A stretch of 64,000 bases of DNA from Curtobacterium herbarum (GCF_016907335.1 NZ_JAFBBT010000001.1:1612001-1676000); one strand, 5' to 3'; positions 9,346 to 18,845 are shown, counted from the stretch's first letter. Numbers and translations are program-made. The notes: generated by a model not told the origin, from the letters alone.

Positions 9346-10988
9346 GCGCGGAACAGGGACGCGCCCGTGGTGGACAGCGCGGCGGGCAGGGCGGCGCGCA
9401 GCACGGCGGCCAGCGCGGCGCCGGTGCCGGTGTCGGCCGGACCGGCGGGCGTCCCGGTGGTCGACCGCGGGAGCCCCGGCAGGTGAGCGCCCGTCGCGTG
9501 GCGTTCGACGTCCTGCGCGCCGTCCAGGTCGACGACGCCTACGCGAACCTGCTCCTGCCGACGCGCATCCGCCGCGCCGGTCTGAGCGCCCGCGACGCTG
9601 GCTTCGCCACCGAGCTCACCTACGGCACGATCCGGATGATCGGTCGGTACGACGTGGTGGTCGCGGTGGCGTCCGGACGTCGGGCGGACCTCATCGAGGC
9701 CGACGTCCTCGACGTCATGCGCCTCGGCGTGCACCAGCTCCTCGGCATGCGGACGCCGACGCACGCGGCGGTCTCCGCGACGGTCGAGCTCGCACGCGAG
9801 GTCGGCGTCGCCCGCGCCACCGGCTTCGTGAACGCCGTGATGCGGAAGGTCGCCGGCAAGACCCCGGAGGAGTGGGACGCCCTGGTGACGGCCGGCCTCG
9901 GCGGGGAGGCCCTCCTCGCGACGCGCTGGTCACACCCGGTCTGGGTCGTGTCCGCGCTCCGGGACGCCCTGGCCGCGGAACGGTCCCGCGACGAACTCGT
10001 CGCACTCCTCGCGGCGGACAACGAGGCACCGCGGGTCCAGCTCGCGGCGCTGCCCGGGGTCGCGACCGCCGAGGACGTCGAGCAGGCGACCGCGCGCTCG
10101 ACGTCGGACGACGTCGCGGCGGGGGACGAGCCTCCCGTCGGTCCGGCCGACCACGACGGCACGGAGGCCGACGCCGCCGGCCGCTCCGACGACGCCGGCC
10201 GCTCCGACGACGCGACGCACGATCCCGTGCCGGCCGCGCCCGACCTGCCGGTCTCGCCCGTCGGCATCCGCGGCGTCACCGGCGACCCGGCGCGTGTGCC
10301 CGGCGTCGCCGCCGGCCGCCTCCGTGTCCAGGACGAGGGCTCGCAGCTCGCCGCCCTCGCGCTGTCCCGCTCCTCCGAGGTCCGCGCCGGCGAGCGGTGG
10401 CTCGACCTCTGCGCCGGACCCGGCGGCAAGGCCGCGCTCCTCGCCGCCGAGGCCGCCCAGGGCGGCGCCACCCTCACGGCCAACGAACTCGTCCCCGCCC
10501 GGGTCGGGCTCGTCCGGGAGGCCCTCCGCGACTTCCGCGACACCGTCACCGTGGTCGAGGGCGACGGCCGCCGCTACGGCCACGACGGCTCCGGCGTCAC
10601 CTACGACCGCATCCTGCTCGACGCCCCCTGCACCGGCCTCGGCGCGCTGCGTCGCCGTCCGGAGGCCCGCTGGCGGAAGCAGCCGGACGACGTCGCCGAA
10701 CTCGCGCTCCTGCAGGAGGAACTGCTCGAGGCCGCGGTCCGCGTGCTCGCACCGGGCGGCACCCTGGCGTACGTGACGTGCTCGCCGCACCTGGCCGAGA
10801 CGCGCGGCCAGGTGGACGCCCTGATGCGCCGGCACGGGGACCTGCTCGAGCAGCTCGACACCGCCTCGGTGGTCCGCTCGGTCGCCGCACGGGACCCGCA
10901 GGTGGCGGACGGCCGCACCGCGCAGCTCTGGCCGCACCGGATCGGCACCGACGCGATGTTCATCGCCCTGTTCCGCCGGACGGTCTGA
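9342..10988 (+). CDS. rsmB: 16S rRNA (cytosine-967 C5) methyltransferase (RsmB/Sun) with low-complexity extensions
   Basis: Methylates C967 of 16S rRNA using SAM. An N-terminal Gly/Arg/Gln-rich tail (about residues 1-45) precedes a NusB-like RNA-binding domain (VSARRVAFDVLRAVQ, GFATELTYGTIRM, GFVNAVMRK). The methyltransferase half has motif I LDLCAGPGGKAALLA, LDAPCTGLGALRRRPE and the catalytic VTCSPHLAE. At 548 residues it exceeds E. coli RsmB (429). Besides the tail, the extra length is an acidic Asp/Ala/Gly-rich insert near residues 255-295, including two exact 18-bp units at 10176-10211. The last codons are the first unit of a 16-bp tandem repeat that continues downstream. Confidence 0.95.
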   Translation: MSAEQGRARGGQRGGQGGAQHGGQRGAGAGVGRTGGRPGGRPREPRQVSARRVAFDVLRAVQVDDAYANLLLPTRIRRAGLSARDAGFATELTYGTIRMIGRYDVVVAVASGRRADLIEADVLDVMRLGVHQLLGMRTPTHAAVSATVELAREVGVARATGFVNAVMRKVAGKTPEEWDALVTAGLGGEALLATRWSHPVWVVSALRDALAAERSRDELVALLAADNEAPRVQLAALPGVATAEDVEQATARSTSDDVAAGDEPPVGPADHDGTEADAAGRSDDAGRSDDATHDPVPAAPDLPVSPVGIRGVTGDPARVPGVAAGRLRVQDEGSQLAALALSRSSEVRAGERWLDLCAGPGGKAALLAAEAAQGGATLTANELVPARVGLVREALRDFRDTVTVVEGDGRRYGHDGSGVTYDRILLDAPCTGLGALRRRPEARWRKQPDDVAELALLQEELLEAAVRVLAPGGTLAYVTCSPHLAETRGQVDALMRRHGDLLEQLDTASVVRSVAARDPQVADGRTAQLWPHRIGTDAMFIALFRRTV

Positions 10989-11052
10989 CCGCCGGATGGT
11001 CTGACCGCCGGATGGTCTGACCGCCGGACGGTCTGACCGCCTGACGGTCTGA
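10973..11052 (+). repeat. Five 16-bp tandem repeats spanning the rsmB stop codon
   Basis: Five consecutive 16-bp units (consensus CCGCCGGATGGTCTGA, with C for T or T for G in places) run from inside the rsmB 3' end into the gap before rpe. Each unit ends in TGA, so the first supplies the rsmB stop and the rest repeat it. A sixth unit is degenerate. The array ends 15 bp before the rpe -10 hexamer. Confidence 0.95.
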
Positions 11053-11067
11053 CGGCCGGGGCGCCGG

Positions 11068-11073
11068 TAGGCT
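11068..11073 (+). promoter_or_regulatory. -10 element of rpe, leaderless type
   Basis: TAGGCT lies 6 nt before the rpe GTG. With that spacing transcription would begin at or very near the start codon, so no ribosome site is expected, and none is seen. No -35 match at 17 nt. Confidence 0.6.
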
Positions 11074-11079
11074 CGTCGG

Positions 11080-11745
11080 GTGACGATCCGCATCTCGCCG
11101 AGCATCCTGTCCGCCGACTTCGCGAACCTCGAGCGCGAACTCCAGCGCATCGAGACCGCCGACATGGTGCACGTCGACGTCATGGACAACCACTTCGTGC
11201 CGAACCTGACGCTCGGCCTGCCGATCGTGCAGCGCCTGCAGCAGGTGTCGCCGGTGCCGCTCGACGTGCACCTGATGATCACCGACGCCGACACCGAGGC
11301 GCCGAAGTACGCCGAGACCGGCGCCGCGAGCGTCACCTTCCACTTCGAGGCGGCGTCCGACCCGGTGGCCACCGCGGCCGCGATCCGGTCGAACGGGGCC
11401 CGCGCCGCCGTCGCCGTGAAGCCCGGCACCCCGGTCACGCAGGTGCTGCACCACCTCGACGCCTACGACATGATCCTGCTCATGACCGTCGAACCCGGGT
11501 TCGGCGGGCAGGCGTTCATGACCTCGGTGATGCCGAAGCTCGCCGACGCCCGGGCCGCGGTCGACGCGTCGGGGCTCGACGTCTGGCTCGAGGTCGACGG
11601 CGGCATCGCGGTCGACACCGTGCCCGAGGCGGTCCGGAGCGGTGCGGACACCCTCGTCGCCGGCTCCGCGGTCTACGGCGGCGAGCCGGCCGCACGCATC
11701 ACCGATCTCCGGGCGGCGGCGCAGCGTGCCCTCGCGGACCGGTAG
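11080..11745 (+). CDS. rpe: Ribulose-phosphate 3-epimerase
   Basis: Interconverts ribulose 5-phosphate and xylulose 5-phosphate in the pentose phosphate pathway. The 221-residue TIM barrel shows ISPSILSADFANLE (catalytic Asp), VHVDVMDNHFVPNLT (metal His and Asp), LDVHLMI, MTVEPGFGGQAFM and LEVDGGI, all standard family motifs. GTG start, immediately behind a TAGGCT hexamer. It precedes hisE, and its TAG stop is part of the likely hisE promoter. Pentose phosphates feed PRPP and thus histidine synthesis, which may explain the pairing (inference). Confidence 0.98.
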   Translation: MTIRISPSILSADFANLERELQRIETADMVHVDVMDNHFVPNLTLGLPIVQRLQQVSPVPLDVHLMITDADTEAPKYAETGAASVTFHFEAASDPVATAAAIRSNGARAAVAVKPGTPVTQVLHHLDAYDMILLMTVEPGFGGQAFMTSVMPKLADARAAVDASGLDVWLEVDGGIAVDTVPEAVRSGADTLVAGSAVYGGEPAARITDLRAAAQRALADR

Positions 11746-11748
11746 CCT
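11743..11748 (+). promoter_or_regulatory. -10 element of hisE overlapping the rpe stop
   Basis: TAGCCT contains the rpe TAG stop and stands 6 nt before the hisE GTG. This predicts a leaderless start for the hisE-hisG-hisF transcript. Confidence 0.55.
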
Positions 11749-11754
11749 GAGAAC

Positions 11755-12018
11755 GTGAAGACGTTCGACGACCTGTTCGCGGAGCTGACCGAGAAGGCGC
11801 GCACGCGCCCGGACGGCTCCGGCACCGTCGCCGAACTGGATGCCGGCGTGCACCAGATCGGCAAGAAGATCGTGGAGGAAGCCGCCGAGGTCTGGATGGC
11901 GGCCGAGTACGAGGGCGACGAGCGCACCTCGGAAGAGATCTCGCAGCTCGTGTACCACCTGCAGGTCCTCATGATCGCGAAGGGCCTGACCCCGGCGGAC
12001 GTCTGGCGACATCTGTAG
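11755..12018 (+). CDS. hisE: Phosphoribosyl-ATP pyrophosphohydrolase
   Basis: Hydrolyses phosphoribosyl-ATP to phosphoribosyl-AMP, the second step of histidine synthesis. The 87-residue all-alpha protein carries the MazG-like [15 protein letters not shown] metal-binding helix and [14 protein letters not shown]. In this genome hisE and hisI are separate genes, as usual in actinobacteria. GTG start without a clear ribosome site, with TAGCCT just upstream. hisG follows after 61 bp. Confidence 0.97.
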   Translation: MKTFDDLFAELTEKARTRPDGSGTVAELDAGVHQIGKKIVEEAAEVWMAAEYEGDERTSEEISQLVYHLQVLMIAKGLTPADVWRHL

Positions 12019-12079
12019 GAGCGCGTCACCCCGCGCACCGCAGGCCCGTCACCGACCCCTCCTCCAGGAAGCAGACCTG

Positions 12080-12919
12080 ATGCTCCGCATCGCCGTGCCC
12101 AACAAGGGCTCACTGTCCGAGACCGCCTCCGAGATGCTGCGGGAGGCCGGGTACGCCGGTCGCCGTGACCCGAAGGCCCTGCATCTCATCGACGAGCGCA
12201 ACGGGGTGGAGTTCTTCTTCCTCCGGCCGCGCGACATCGCCACCTACGTCGGCTCCGGCGCGCTCGACGTCGGCATCACCGGCCGCGACCTGCTGCTCGA
12301 CTCCGGCTCCACCGCGCACGAGGTCGACGCGCTCGGCTTCGCGGACTCCACCTTCCGCTTCGCCGGTGCCCCAGGTCGGTACAGCACGCTGCAGGACCTC
12401 GAGGGCGTGCGGGTCGCCACGAGCTACCCCGGCCTGGTCGGGGAGTTCCTCGCGCAGCACGGCGTCACCGCGACCCTCGTCAAGCTCGACGGCGCCGTCG
12501 AGAGCGCCGTCCGGCTCGGGGTCGCCGACGCCGTCGCCGACGTCGTCTCCACCGGCAGCACGCTCCGTGCCGCAGGGCTCGAGATCTTCGGCCCGGTCAT
12601 CCTCGAGTCCACCGCGGTGCTCATCACCACCGACGAGACGATCGCCGGCATCGACGTGCTCCGTCGCCGACTGCAGGGCGTCCTGGTCGCCCGCGGCTAC
12701 GTGATGCTCGACTACGACATCCCGTCCGCGCTGCTCGAGCAGGCGACCGCGATCGCTTCGGGCATCGAGTCGCCGACGGTCTCGCCGCTGCACGACCGCG
12801 ACTGGTCGGCCGTCCGCGTGATGATCCCGCGCGACGACGCGAACCTCATCATGGACGCGCTCTACGACCTCGGCGCCCGGGCGATCCTGGTCAGCCCGAT
12901 CCACGCCGCACGCCTGTGA
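12080..12919 (+). CDS. hisG: ATP phosphoribosyltransferase, long form
   Basis: Joins ATP and PRPP in the first, feedback-controlled step of histidine synthesis. The 279-residue length and the C-terminal ACT-like part (about residues 205-279, [20 protein letters not shown]) mark the long form that binds histidine itself and needs no HisZ. The catalytic half shows [23 protein letters not shown] and the PRPP loop [17 protein letters not shown] start with an AGGAAG ribosome site 9 nt upstream. The stop overlaps the hisF start. Confidence 0.98.
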   Translation: MLRIAVPNKGSLSETASEMLREAGYAGRRDPKALHLIDERNGVEFFFLRPRDIATYVGSGALDVGITGRDLLLDSGSTAHEVDALGFADSTFRFAGAPGRYSTLQDLEGVRVATSYPGLVGEFLAQHGVTATLVKLDGAVESAVRLGVADAVADVVSTGSTLRAAGLEIFGPVILESTAVLITTDETIAGIDVLRRRLQGVLVARGYVMLDYDIPSALLEQATAIASGIESPTVSPLHDRDWSAVRVMIPRDDANLIMDALYDLGARAILVSPIHAARL

Positions 12920-13719
12920 CCGCCGCAGCCGAGCCGGGCGTCGCCGCCACCGCGCTGGGCGGCGTCTCGGTCCGCGTCATCCCGTGCCTGGACGTCTCCG
13001 GCGGTCGGGTCGTCAAGGGCGTCAACTTCCTCGACCTGCAGGACGCCGGCGACCCCGTCGAGCTCGCCGCGCGCTACTACGAGCAGGGCGCCGACGAGCT
13101 GACGTTCCTCGACGTCGGGGCCACGGTCGAGAACCGCGCCACGATGTGGGACACCGTCACCCGGACCGCCGAGCAGGTCTTCATCCCGCTGACCGTCGGC
13201 GGCGGGGTCCGCAGCGTCGACGACGTCGCCCGGCTGCAGCAGTGCGGCGCGGACAAGATCGGCGTCAACAGCGCTGCGATCGCCCGCCCCGGGCTGGTGT
13301 CCGAGATCGCCGACCGGTTCGGCGCACAGGCCGTCGTCCTGTCGCTCGACGTCAAGCGCGCCGAACGGATGCCGTCCGGCTTCGTCGTCACCACCCACGG
13401 CGGCCGCACCGAGACCGACGTCGACGCGATCGCCTGGGCGCGCGAGGCAGTCGAGCGCGGCGCGGGGGAGCTCCTCGTCAACTCAATCGACGCCGACGGC
13501 ACGAAAAACGGCTTCGACCTCGAACTCGTCGCCGCGGTCCGTGCGGTGTCCTCGGTGCCGGTGATCGCCTCGGGAGGCGCGGGGCACGTCGCGCACTTCG
13601 CCCCCGCCGTCGACGCGGGTGCCGACGCGGTCCTCGCGGCGAGCGTCTTCCACCGCGGCGAGATGACCGTCGGTGACGTCAAGGACGCGCTCCGCGCCAC
13701 CGGCCACGTCGTCCGCTGA
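12916..13719 (+). CDS. hisF: Imidazole glycerol phosphate synthase, cyclase subunit
   Basis: With HisH (not in this window) it turns PRFAR plus ammonia into imidazole glycerol phosphate and AICAR. Both catalytic aspartates are visible: [15 protein letters not shown] and [13 protein letters not shown]. The phosphate-binding loops TVGGGVRS and ASGGAGH are intact. At 267 residues it is slightly longer than usual because of an Ala-rich N-terminal extension; no start codon lies closer to the fold, so GTG 12916 (GTGA overlap with hisG) is kept. Confidence 0.98.
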   Translation: MTAAAEPGVAATALGGVSVRVIPCLDVSGGRVVKGVNFLDLQDAGDPVELAARYYEQGADELTFLDVGATVENRATMWDTVTRTAEQVFIPLTVGGGVRSVDDVARLQQCGADKIGVNSAAIARPGLVSEIADRFGAQAVVLSLDVKRAERMPSGFVVTTHGGRTETDVDAIAWAREAVERGAGELLVNSIDADGTKNGFDLELVAAVRAVSSVPVIASGGAGHVAHFAPAVDAGADAVLAASVFHRGEMTVGDVKDALRATGHVVR

Positions 13720-13754
13720 CGCCGTCCCCGACGAGCCGGGTCGGGCCTCCCGTC

Positions 13755-13780
13755 CGGACCGGCGTCCGGCCGCCGGTCCG
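13755..13780 (+). terminator. Hairpin after hisF
   Basis: A perfect 10-bp stem (13755-13764 with 13771-13780) and a 6-nt loop, 36 bp after the hisF stop and upstream of a new -10 element. No T-run follows. It likely separates the hisEGF transcript from the hisI-trp transcript. The 10-mer GGGCCTCCCG precedes it at 13743. Confidence 0.55.
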
Positions 13781-13804
13781 CAGCCAGCGCGCCGGGCAGG
13801 GCCG

Positions 13805-13810
13805 TAGGCT
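13805..13810 (+). promoter_or_regulatory. -10 element of hisI and the trp genes
   Basis: TAGGCT stands 9 nt before the hisI ATG, with no ribosome site between them. This suggests a leaderless or nearly leaderless transcript that would continue through trpE to trpC. Confidence 0.55.
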
Positions 13811-13819
13811 GGTGCCCTC

Positions 13820-14263
13820 ATGACCGACAGCACCAGCACCAGCACCGAAGCGGTCCTCGACCGCGCGCGTTTCGGTGCGGACGGACTGCTCCCCGCCATC
13901 GTGCAGGAGGAATCGTCGAAGGACGTCCTCATGCTCGGCTACATGGACCGCGAAGCCCTCCGCCGCACCCTGACCGAGGGCCGGGTGACCTTCTGGTCAC
14001 GGTCTCGGAGCGAGTACTGGCGCAAGGGCGACACGTCCGGGCACGCCCAGTACGTGCGCGCCGCCGCCCTCGACTGCGACGACGACACCCTGCTCGTCAC
14101 GGTGGAGCAGGTCGGCGCGGCGTGCCACACCGGTGCGCACCGGTGCTTCGACGTGGACCCGCTCGAGCCCGTGACGGCCTCGGCCCCGGCTGCGTCGACG
14201 AACACCCCGTCGACGAACACCGCGTCGACGAACACCGCAGCGACGGACGGGGTGACGCGATGA
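13820..14263 (+). CDS. hisI: Phosphoribosyl-AMP cyclohydrolase
   Basis: Opens the adenine ring of phosphoribosyl-AMP, the third step of histidine synthesis. Family motifs are complete: [40 protein letters not shown] with Asp ligands and CHTGAHRCF with zinc cysteines. The catalytic core ends near residue 115; the last 30 residues are a Ser/Thr/Asn/Ala tail from a 15-bp tandem repeat and are probably disordered. The stop overlaps the trpE ATG (ATGA), so histidine and tryptophan genes share translation here. Confidence 0.97.
   Translation: MTDSTSTSTEAVLDRARFGADGLLPAIVQEESSKDVLMLGYMDREALRRTLTEGRVTFWSRSRSEYWRKGDTSGHAQYVRAAALDCDDDTLLVTVEQVGAACHTGAHRCFDVDPLEPVTASAPAASTNTPSTNTASTNTAATDGVTR
14192..14236 (+). 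repeat. Three 15-bp tandem repeats at the hisI 3' end
   Basis: Three 15-bp units containing CGTCGACGAACACC, each encoding Ser-Thr-Asn-Thr plus Ala or Pro. In frame, so unit gain or loss changes only the tail length of HisI. Confidence 0.9.
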
Positions 14264-15792
14264 GCGACTCGCCCCGCACCACGCTCCGCGACGACTTCGA
14301 CAGACTCGTCCGCGACGACCACCGCGTGGTCCCCGTCGTCCGCGCGCTCTTCGCCGACAGCGAGACCCCGGTCGGGGTCTACCGGAAGCTCGCCGACGGT
14401 CGCCCCGGGTCGTTCCTGCTGGAGTCCGCCGGGCAGGGTGGCCTCTGGTCGCGGTGGTCCTTCATCGGGGTCCGGAGCTTCGGCGTCCTCACCCAGGACG
14501 GTGACCGTGCCGCCTGGATCGACACCGGGATCTCGGCCGAGCGTGCCGTGGGCTCGCTCGACGGGGCGCCGCTCGAGGTCCTGGCGCGCCTCCACGAACG
14601 CTGGGCGACGCCCCGGACGCCCGGCCTGCCGCCGCTCGTCGGCGGCACCGTCGGCTTCATCGGGTGGGAGGCCGTGCGCCAGCTCGAACACCTGCCCGAC
14701 GCGCCCCCGGCCGACTTCGACGTGCCCGGGCAGGCGCTCTCGTTCGTGTCCGAGCTCGCGGCGCTCGACCACCGGACCGGACTCGTGCTCCTGGTGGCGA
14801 CCGCGCTGAACGACGGCACCGACGACGCCGACACCCTGTGGGCGGACGCGCAGGCCCGGCTCGACCGGATGCAGGCCGACCTCGTGCAGCCGAGCATCGC
14901 CACCGTCGCCGAGGCGTTCGACATCGCCGAACCCACCGCGCGCTCCCGCTCCACCCCGGAGGAGTACGCCGCCTCGATCGAGCGGTCCAAGCAGTTCATC
15001 CGCGACGGCGACGTCTTCCAGGTCGTCATCTCGCAGCGGTTCGACCACGACGTGACCGCCGACCCGCTCGACGTGTACCGGGTCCTCCGCACGCTGAACC
15101 CCAGCCCCTACATGTACTTCCTGTCGCTCGAGGGCAGCGACGGCGAGCCGTTCTGGATCGTCGGAGCCTCGCCGGAGGCCCTGGTGAAGGTGCAGGACGG
15201 TCGGGCCATGACCCACCCGATCGCCGGTTCCCGCCCGCGCGGCGCCACCACGGAAGAGGACGTCCGGCTCGGCGACGAACTGCTGCAGGACCCGAAGGAA
15301 CGCGCCGAGCACCTGATGCTCGTCGACCTCGCCCGCAACGACCTGCAGAAGGTCTGCGAGCCGGGCACCGTCGCCGTGACCGAGTTCATGACGGTCGAGC
15401 GGTTCAGCCACATCATGCACCTCGTGTCCAGCGTCGAGGGCGCGATCCGACCGGGGATGTCCGCCATCGACGTGTTCCGCGCGACCTTCCCCGCCGGCAC
15501 GCTCTCCGGGGCACCGAAGCCGCGGGCACTGCAGATCATCGACGAGCTCGAGCCCGCCAAGCGCGGGGCGTACGCGGGGGTCGTCGGCTACTTCGACTTC
15601 GCCGGGGACGCCGACGTCGCGATCGCGATCCGGACCGCCCTGATCCAGGACGGCGTCGCACACGTGCAGGCCGGCGCCGGGCTCGTCGCGGACTCGGACC
15701 CGACGAGCGAGCACCTCGAGTCAGTCAACAAGGCCGCCGCACCCCTGCGGGCCGTGGCGACCGCCAACCGGATGACCGGGGTCACACCGTGA
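14260..15792 (+). CDS. trpE: Anthranilate synthase component I
   Basis: Converts chorismate plus ammonia or glutamine nitrogen (via TrpG, not in this window) to anthranilate. The 510-residue protein has the tryptophan feedback site SFLLESA near residue 48 and the chorismate-binding C-half: [53 protein letters not shown] and [11 protein letters not shown]. The feedback motif suggests the enzyme is inhibited by Trp. ATG overlaps the hisI stop; no attenuator leader fits upstream. Its stop overlaps the next membrane protein (GTGA). Confidence 0.98.
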   Translation: MSDSPRTTLRDDFDRLVRDDHRVVPVVRALFADSETPVGVYRKLADGRPGSFLLESAGQGGLWSRWSFIGVRSFGVLTQDGDRAAWIDTGISAERAVGSLDGAPLEVLARLHERWATPRTPGLPPLVGGTVGFIGWEAVRQLEHLPDAPPADFDVPGQALSFVSELAALDHRTGLVLLVATALNDGTDDADTLWADAQARLDRMQADLVQPSIATVAEAFDIAEPTARSRSTPEEYAASIERSKQFIRDGDVFQVVISQRFDHDVTADPLDVYRVLRTLNPSPYMYFLSLEGSDGEPFWIVGASPEALVKVQDGRAMTHPIAGSRPRGATTEEDVRLGDELLQDPKERAEHLMLVDLARNDLQKVCEPGTVAVTEFMTVERFSHIMHLVSSVEGAIRPGMSAIDVFRATFPAGTLSGAPKPRALQIIDELEPAKRGAYAGVVGYFDFAGDADVAIAIRTALIQDGVAHVQAGAGLVADSDPTSEHLESVNKAAAPLRAVATANRMTGVTP

Positions 15793-16532
15793 AGCGCTCC
15801 CGCCCGCTCGTCGTCGTCATCGGGCTCCTGATCGCCGGACTCGTGATGCTCTCGTGGACGCAGACCTGGTTCACCGTGCACCTCGACCACACCGCGGCCG
15901 TCGTGAAGACCGTCGACGCGGACGGTGCCACGGTCGTGCCGCAGTACACGGCAGTCGCGATCGCGAGCCTCGCCCTCTTCCTCGCCATGACCATCGCCGG
16001 CCGCGTCGTCCGCGTGGTGCTCGCCGTCGTGCAGGTCCTGCTCGGGGTGGCCGTCGTCGTCACGGGCGTGACCGCGCTGTCCGACCCGGTCGCCGCCGCC
16101 CAGAGCGCCATCGGTTCGGTCGCCGGCGTCAGCGACCTCGGAGCCGTCCGACAGGTCGTCACCGGCGTCGAGGTCAGCGTGTGGCCGGTGATCGGGATCA
16201 TCGGTGGCGTCCTGGCGACCCTGCTCGGCGTCGCGGTCGTCTTCCTGCAGCGGTCCTGGCCCGGGCCGAGCCGGAAGTACGGCGACGCCGCCACGCCCGG
16301 AGCCGCCTCCGCCGCCGGTGCCGCCGGTGGTCAGGCGGCCGCTGAACGTGCCCCCCGACGACCCGTGGTCCGCGACGCGGTCGTCGACTGGGACGACCTC
16401 AGCGCCGGCGTCGACCCGACCCTCGGGGACGCCGCCGCCGGGCCGTCCGCCACCATGGACACGGTAGGATCGACGGAGCGCCGCTCGACCGGTGGCGCCA
16501 GCGACCACGAGGAGCACCGTGAGCAACACTGA
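15789..16532 (+). CDS. Trp-region conserved membrane protein (TIGR02234-like)
   Basis: A 247-residue protein with four predicted membrane helices (about residues 7-25, 54-73, 75-96 and 133-155) and a long cytoplasmic Ala/Pro/Asp-rich tail. Position between trpE and trpC, size and helix pattern match the Trp biosynthesis-associated membrane protein family seen in many actinobacterial trp operons. Its function is unknown. GTG 15789 overlaps the trpE stop, and its 3' end overlaps the next small gene by 14 bp, so all should be coupled. Confidence 0.85.
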   Translation: MKRSRPLVVVIGLLIAGLVMLSWTQTWFTVHLDHTAAVVKTVDADGATVVPQYTAVAIASLALFLAMTIAGRVVRVVLAVVQVLLGVAVVVTGVTALSDPVAAAQSAIGSVAGVSDLGAVRQVVTGVEVSVWPVIGIIGGVLATLLGVAVVFLQRSWPGPSRKYGDAATPGAASAAGAAGGQAAAERAPRRPVVRDAVVDWDDLSAGVDPTLGDAAAGPSATMDTVGSTERRSTGGASDHEEHREQH

Positions 16533-16758
16533 GCCCGCAGAACTCGGCGAAGGCCACTCGCCGGCGGCCTGGACGGCCGTCGTCATCATGCTGATCGGCT
16601 TCGCCGCCGGAACCCTCTGCTTCTGGTTCGACCTCGCCTGGGGTGTGTGGGCGTCCGCCGTCGTCGTCGTGATCGGCCTCGTCGTGGGCTTCGCGATGGG
16701 CAAGGCCGGCTACGGCGTCAACGGTCCGAAGTACGTCACCAAGCACCACGGCAGCTGA
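16519..16758 (+). CDS. HGxxPAAW family small membrane protein
   Basis: A 79-residue protein beginning with an acidic segment and the family signature GHSPAAWTAV (usual form HGxxPAAW), followed by two membrane helices (about residues 19-40 and 44-62) and the conserved ending YGVNGPKYVTKHH. The family is actinobacterial, uncharacterised, and typically located in trp operons next to trpC, as here. GTG 16519 is chosen because GAGGAG lies 5 nt upstream; a more 5' ATG at 16492 lacks one. trpC follows after 4 bp. Confidence 0.88.
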   Translation: MSNTEPAELGEGHSPAAWTAVVIMLIGFAAGTLCFWFDLAWGVWASAVVVVIGLVVGFAMGKAGYGVNGPKYVTKHHGS

Positions 16759-16762
16759 GCCG

Positions 16763-17590
16763 ATGTCGGCCGCAACCCCCAACGCCACGCCCACGCCGTC
16801 CACGCCGGGCACGAACCTGCTGCAGAGCCTCGTCGCCGGTGCGCTCGAGGACGCGGCCGCCCGTCGCCTCGACCGTCCGTACGCCGACGTCGAGCGTGAC
16901 CTCGACCGGGTCGCCTCGCCGCTCGACGCCCTCGAGTTCCTGGCGCCCGGCGACCGGGTGAAGATCCTCGCAGAGGTCAAGCGGGCGAGCCCGTCCCGCG
17001 GCGCGATGGCCACCATCGCTGACCCGGCGGCCCTGGCCGCGGACTACGAGCGCGGGGGAGCCTCCGCGATCAGCGTCCTGACCGAGGGCCGGAAGTTCCT
17101 CGGCAGCCTGGCCGACCTCGAAGCCGTCAAGGCCCGCGTCGGGGTGCCGGTGCTCCGCAAGGACTTCATCGCCGACCCGTACCAGGTGGTCGAAGCGCGT
17201 GCGGCCGGAGCGGACATCGTCCTGCTCATCGTCGCCGCCCTCGACCAGCCGACGCTCGTGCAGCTGCACGGCCTGGCCGAGGAGCTCGGCATGCGCGTCC
17301 TGGTCGAGGCGCACTCCGCGGACGAGGTCTCGCGTGGTCTCGACGCCGGCGCGCGCATCCTCGGCGTGAACGCCCGCGACCTGACCGACTTCTCGCTCGA
17401 CCGCGACCTCTTCGGGTCCCTGGCCGACCGCATCCCCGACGGGGTCGTCCGCGTGGCCGAGTCCGCCGTGAAGACCCCCGCCGACGTCGCCCACTACCGG
17501 TCCGCCGGAGCCGACGTCGTCCTCGTCGGGGAAGCGCTGGTCACCGGCGCCGACCCCGCCGCCACGCTCGCCTCGTTCATCGACGGCTGA
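16763..17590 (+). CDS. trpC: Indole-3-glycerol phosphate synthase
   Basis: Closes the indole ring from CdRP in tryptophan synthesis. The TIM barrel shows [13 protein letters not shown] (catalytic Lys), [29 protein letters not shown] (Lys and Asp), [12 protein letters not shown] and AESAV near the C-terminus. The protein is 275 residues, with a Thr/Pro-rich N-terminal lead before [19 protein letters not shown] 16763, 4 bp after the HGxxPAAW gene. No PRA isomerase domain is fused. Confidence 0.98.
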   Translation: MSAATPNATPTPSTPGTNLLQSLVAGALEDAAARRLDRPYADVERDLDRVASPLDALEFLAPGDRVKILAEVKRASPSRGAMATIADPAALAADYERGGASAISVLTEGRKFLGSLADLEAVKARVGVPVLRKDFIADPYQVVEARAAGADIVLLIVAALDQPTLVQLHGLAEELGMRVLVEAHSADEVSRGLDAGARILGVNARDLTDFSLDRDLFGSLADRIPDGVVRVAESAVKTPADVAHYRSAGADVVLVGEALVTGADPAATLASFIDG

Positions 17591-17630
17591 CAACCCGTCC
17601 GGTGCAGACCGGAAACCCAGGAGCACCATC

Positions 17631-18845
17631 GTGACCTCACTCCGTGACCTGCAAGGCCCCTACTTCGGCGACTTCGGCGGGCGGTTCGTCCCCGAGTCCC
17701 TCGTCCTGGCGCTCGACGAGCTCGAGACCGCGTTCCGCACCGCCTGGGCGGACCCGGCGTTCCGCGACGAACTGGACACGCTCCAGCGCGACTACACCGG
17801 ACGCCCGTCGATCATCACCGAGGTGCCGCGGTTCGCGAAGCACGCCGGTGGTGCCCGGATCATCCTCAAGCGCGAGGACCTGAACCACACCGGTTCGCAC
17901 AAGATCAACAACGTGCTCGGACAGGCGCTCGTCGCCCGTCGCCTCGGCAAGACCCGGCTGATCGCGGAGACCGGTGCGGGCCAGCACGGTGTCGCCACCG
18001 CGACCGCGGCAGCCCTGTTCGGCATGGAGTGCGTCGTGTACATGGGCGCCGTCGACACCGAGCGCCAGGCGCTCAACGTCGCCCGGATGCGGCTGCTCGG
18101 GGCAGAGGTGATCCCGGTCGAGACCGGTTCGCGCACCCTGAAGGACGCCATCAACGACGCCCTCCGCGACTGGGTCGCGAACGTCGACTCCACGCACTAC
18201 CTGCTCGGCACGGTCGCCGGACCGCACCCATTCCCGGAGATGGTGCGCCAGTTCCACAAGGTGATCGGTGAAGAGGCCCGTCAGCAGGTCCTCGACCGCG
18301 TCGGGCGCCTGCCGGACGCCGTCGCCGCGTGCGTCGGTGGCGGCTCGAACGCGATGGGCATCTTCGAGGCGTTCCTCGACGACGAGTCCGTCCGGCTGCA
18401 CGGGTTCGAAGCGGGTGGGGAAGGCGTCGAGACCGGCCGGCACGCCGCCAGCATCACCCTCGGGCGCGAAGGCGTGCTGCAGGGTGCCAAGTCCTACCTG
18501 ATGCAGGACGAGGACGGCCAGACGATCGAGAGCCACAGCATCTCCGCCGGGCTCGACTACCCGAGCGTCGGCCCGGAGCACGCGTACCTGGCGTCGATCG
18601 GCCGCGCGAAGTACGAGCCGATCACGGACTCCGAGGCGATGGAGGCCTTCCGGCTGATGAGCCGCACCGAGGGCATCATCCCCGCCATCGAGTCCTCGCA
18701 CGCCCTCGCCGGCGCGATCAAGCTCGGCCAGGAGCTCGGTCCGGAGGGCGTCATCCTCGTGAACCTCTCCGGTCGCGGCGACAAGGACGTGGCCTCGGCC
18801 AGCCGGTACTTCGGCATCCTCGACGAGACGGCGATGCAGTCGTGA
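17631..18845 (+). CDS. trpB: Tryptophan synthase beta chain
   Basis: Condenses indole with serine using PLP. The PLP lysine is Lys91 in [22 protein letters not shown] binds the PLP phosphate, and [14 protein letters not shown] is the catalytic loop. At 404 residues it is a normal TrpB1. GTG 17631 has CCAGGAG 9 nt upstream, 40 bp after trpC. Its stop overlaps the trpA start (GTGA), favouring alpha2beta2 assembly. Confidence 0.99.
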   Translation: MTSLRDLQGPYFGDFGGRFVPESLVLALDELETAFRTAWADPAFRDELDTLQRDYTGRPSIITEVPRFAKHAGGARIILKREDLNHTGSHKINNVLGQALVARRLGKTRLIAETGAGQHGVATATAAALFGMECVVYMGAVDTERQALNVARMRLLGAEVIPVETGSRTLKDAINDALRDWVANVDSTHYLLGTVAGPHPFPEMVRQFHKVIGEEARQQVLDRVGRLPDAVAACVGGGSNAMGIFEAFLDDESVRLHGFEAGGEGVETGRHAASITLGREGVLQGAKSYLMQDEDGQTIESHSISAGLDYPSVGPEHAYLASIGRAKYEPITDSEAMEAFRLMSRTEGIIPAIESSHALAGAIKLGQELGPEGVILVNLSGRGDKDVASASRYFGILDETAMQS

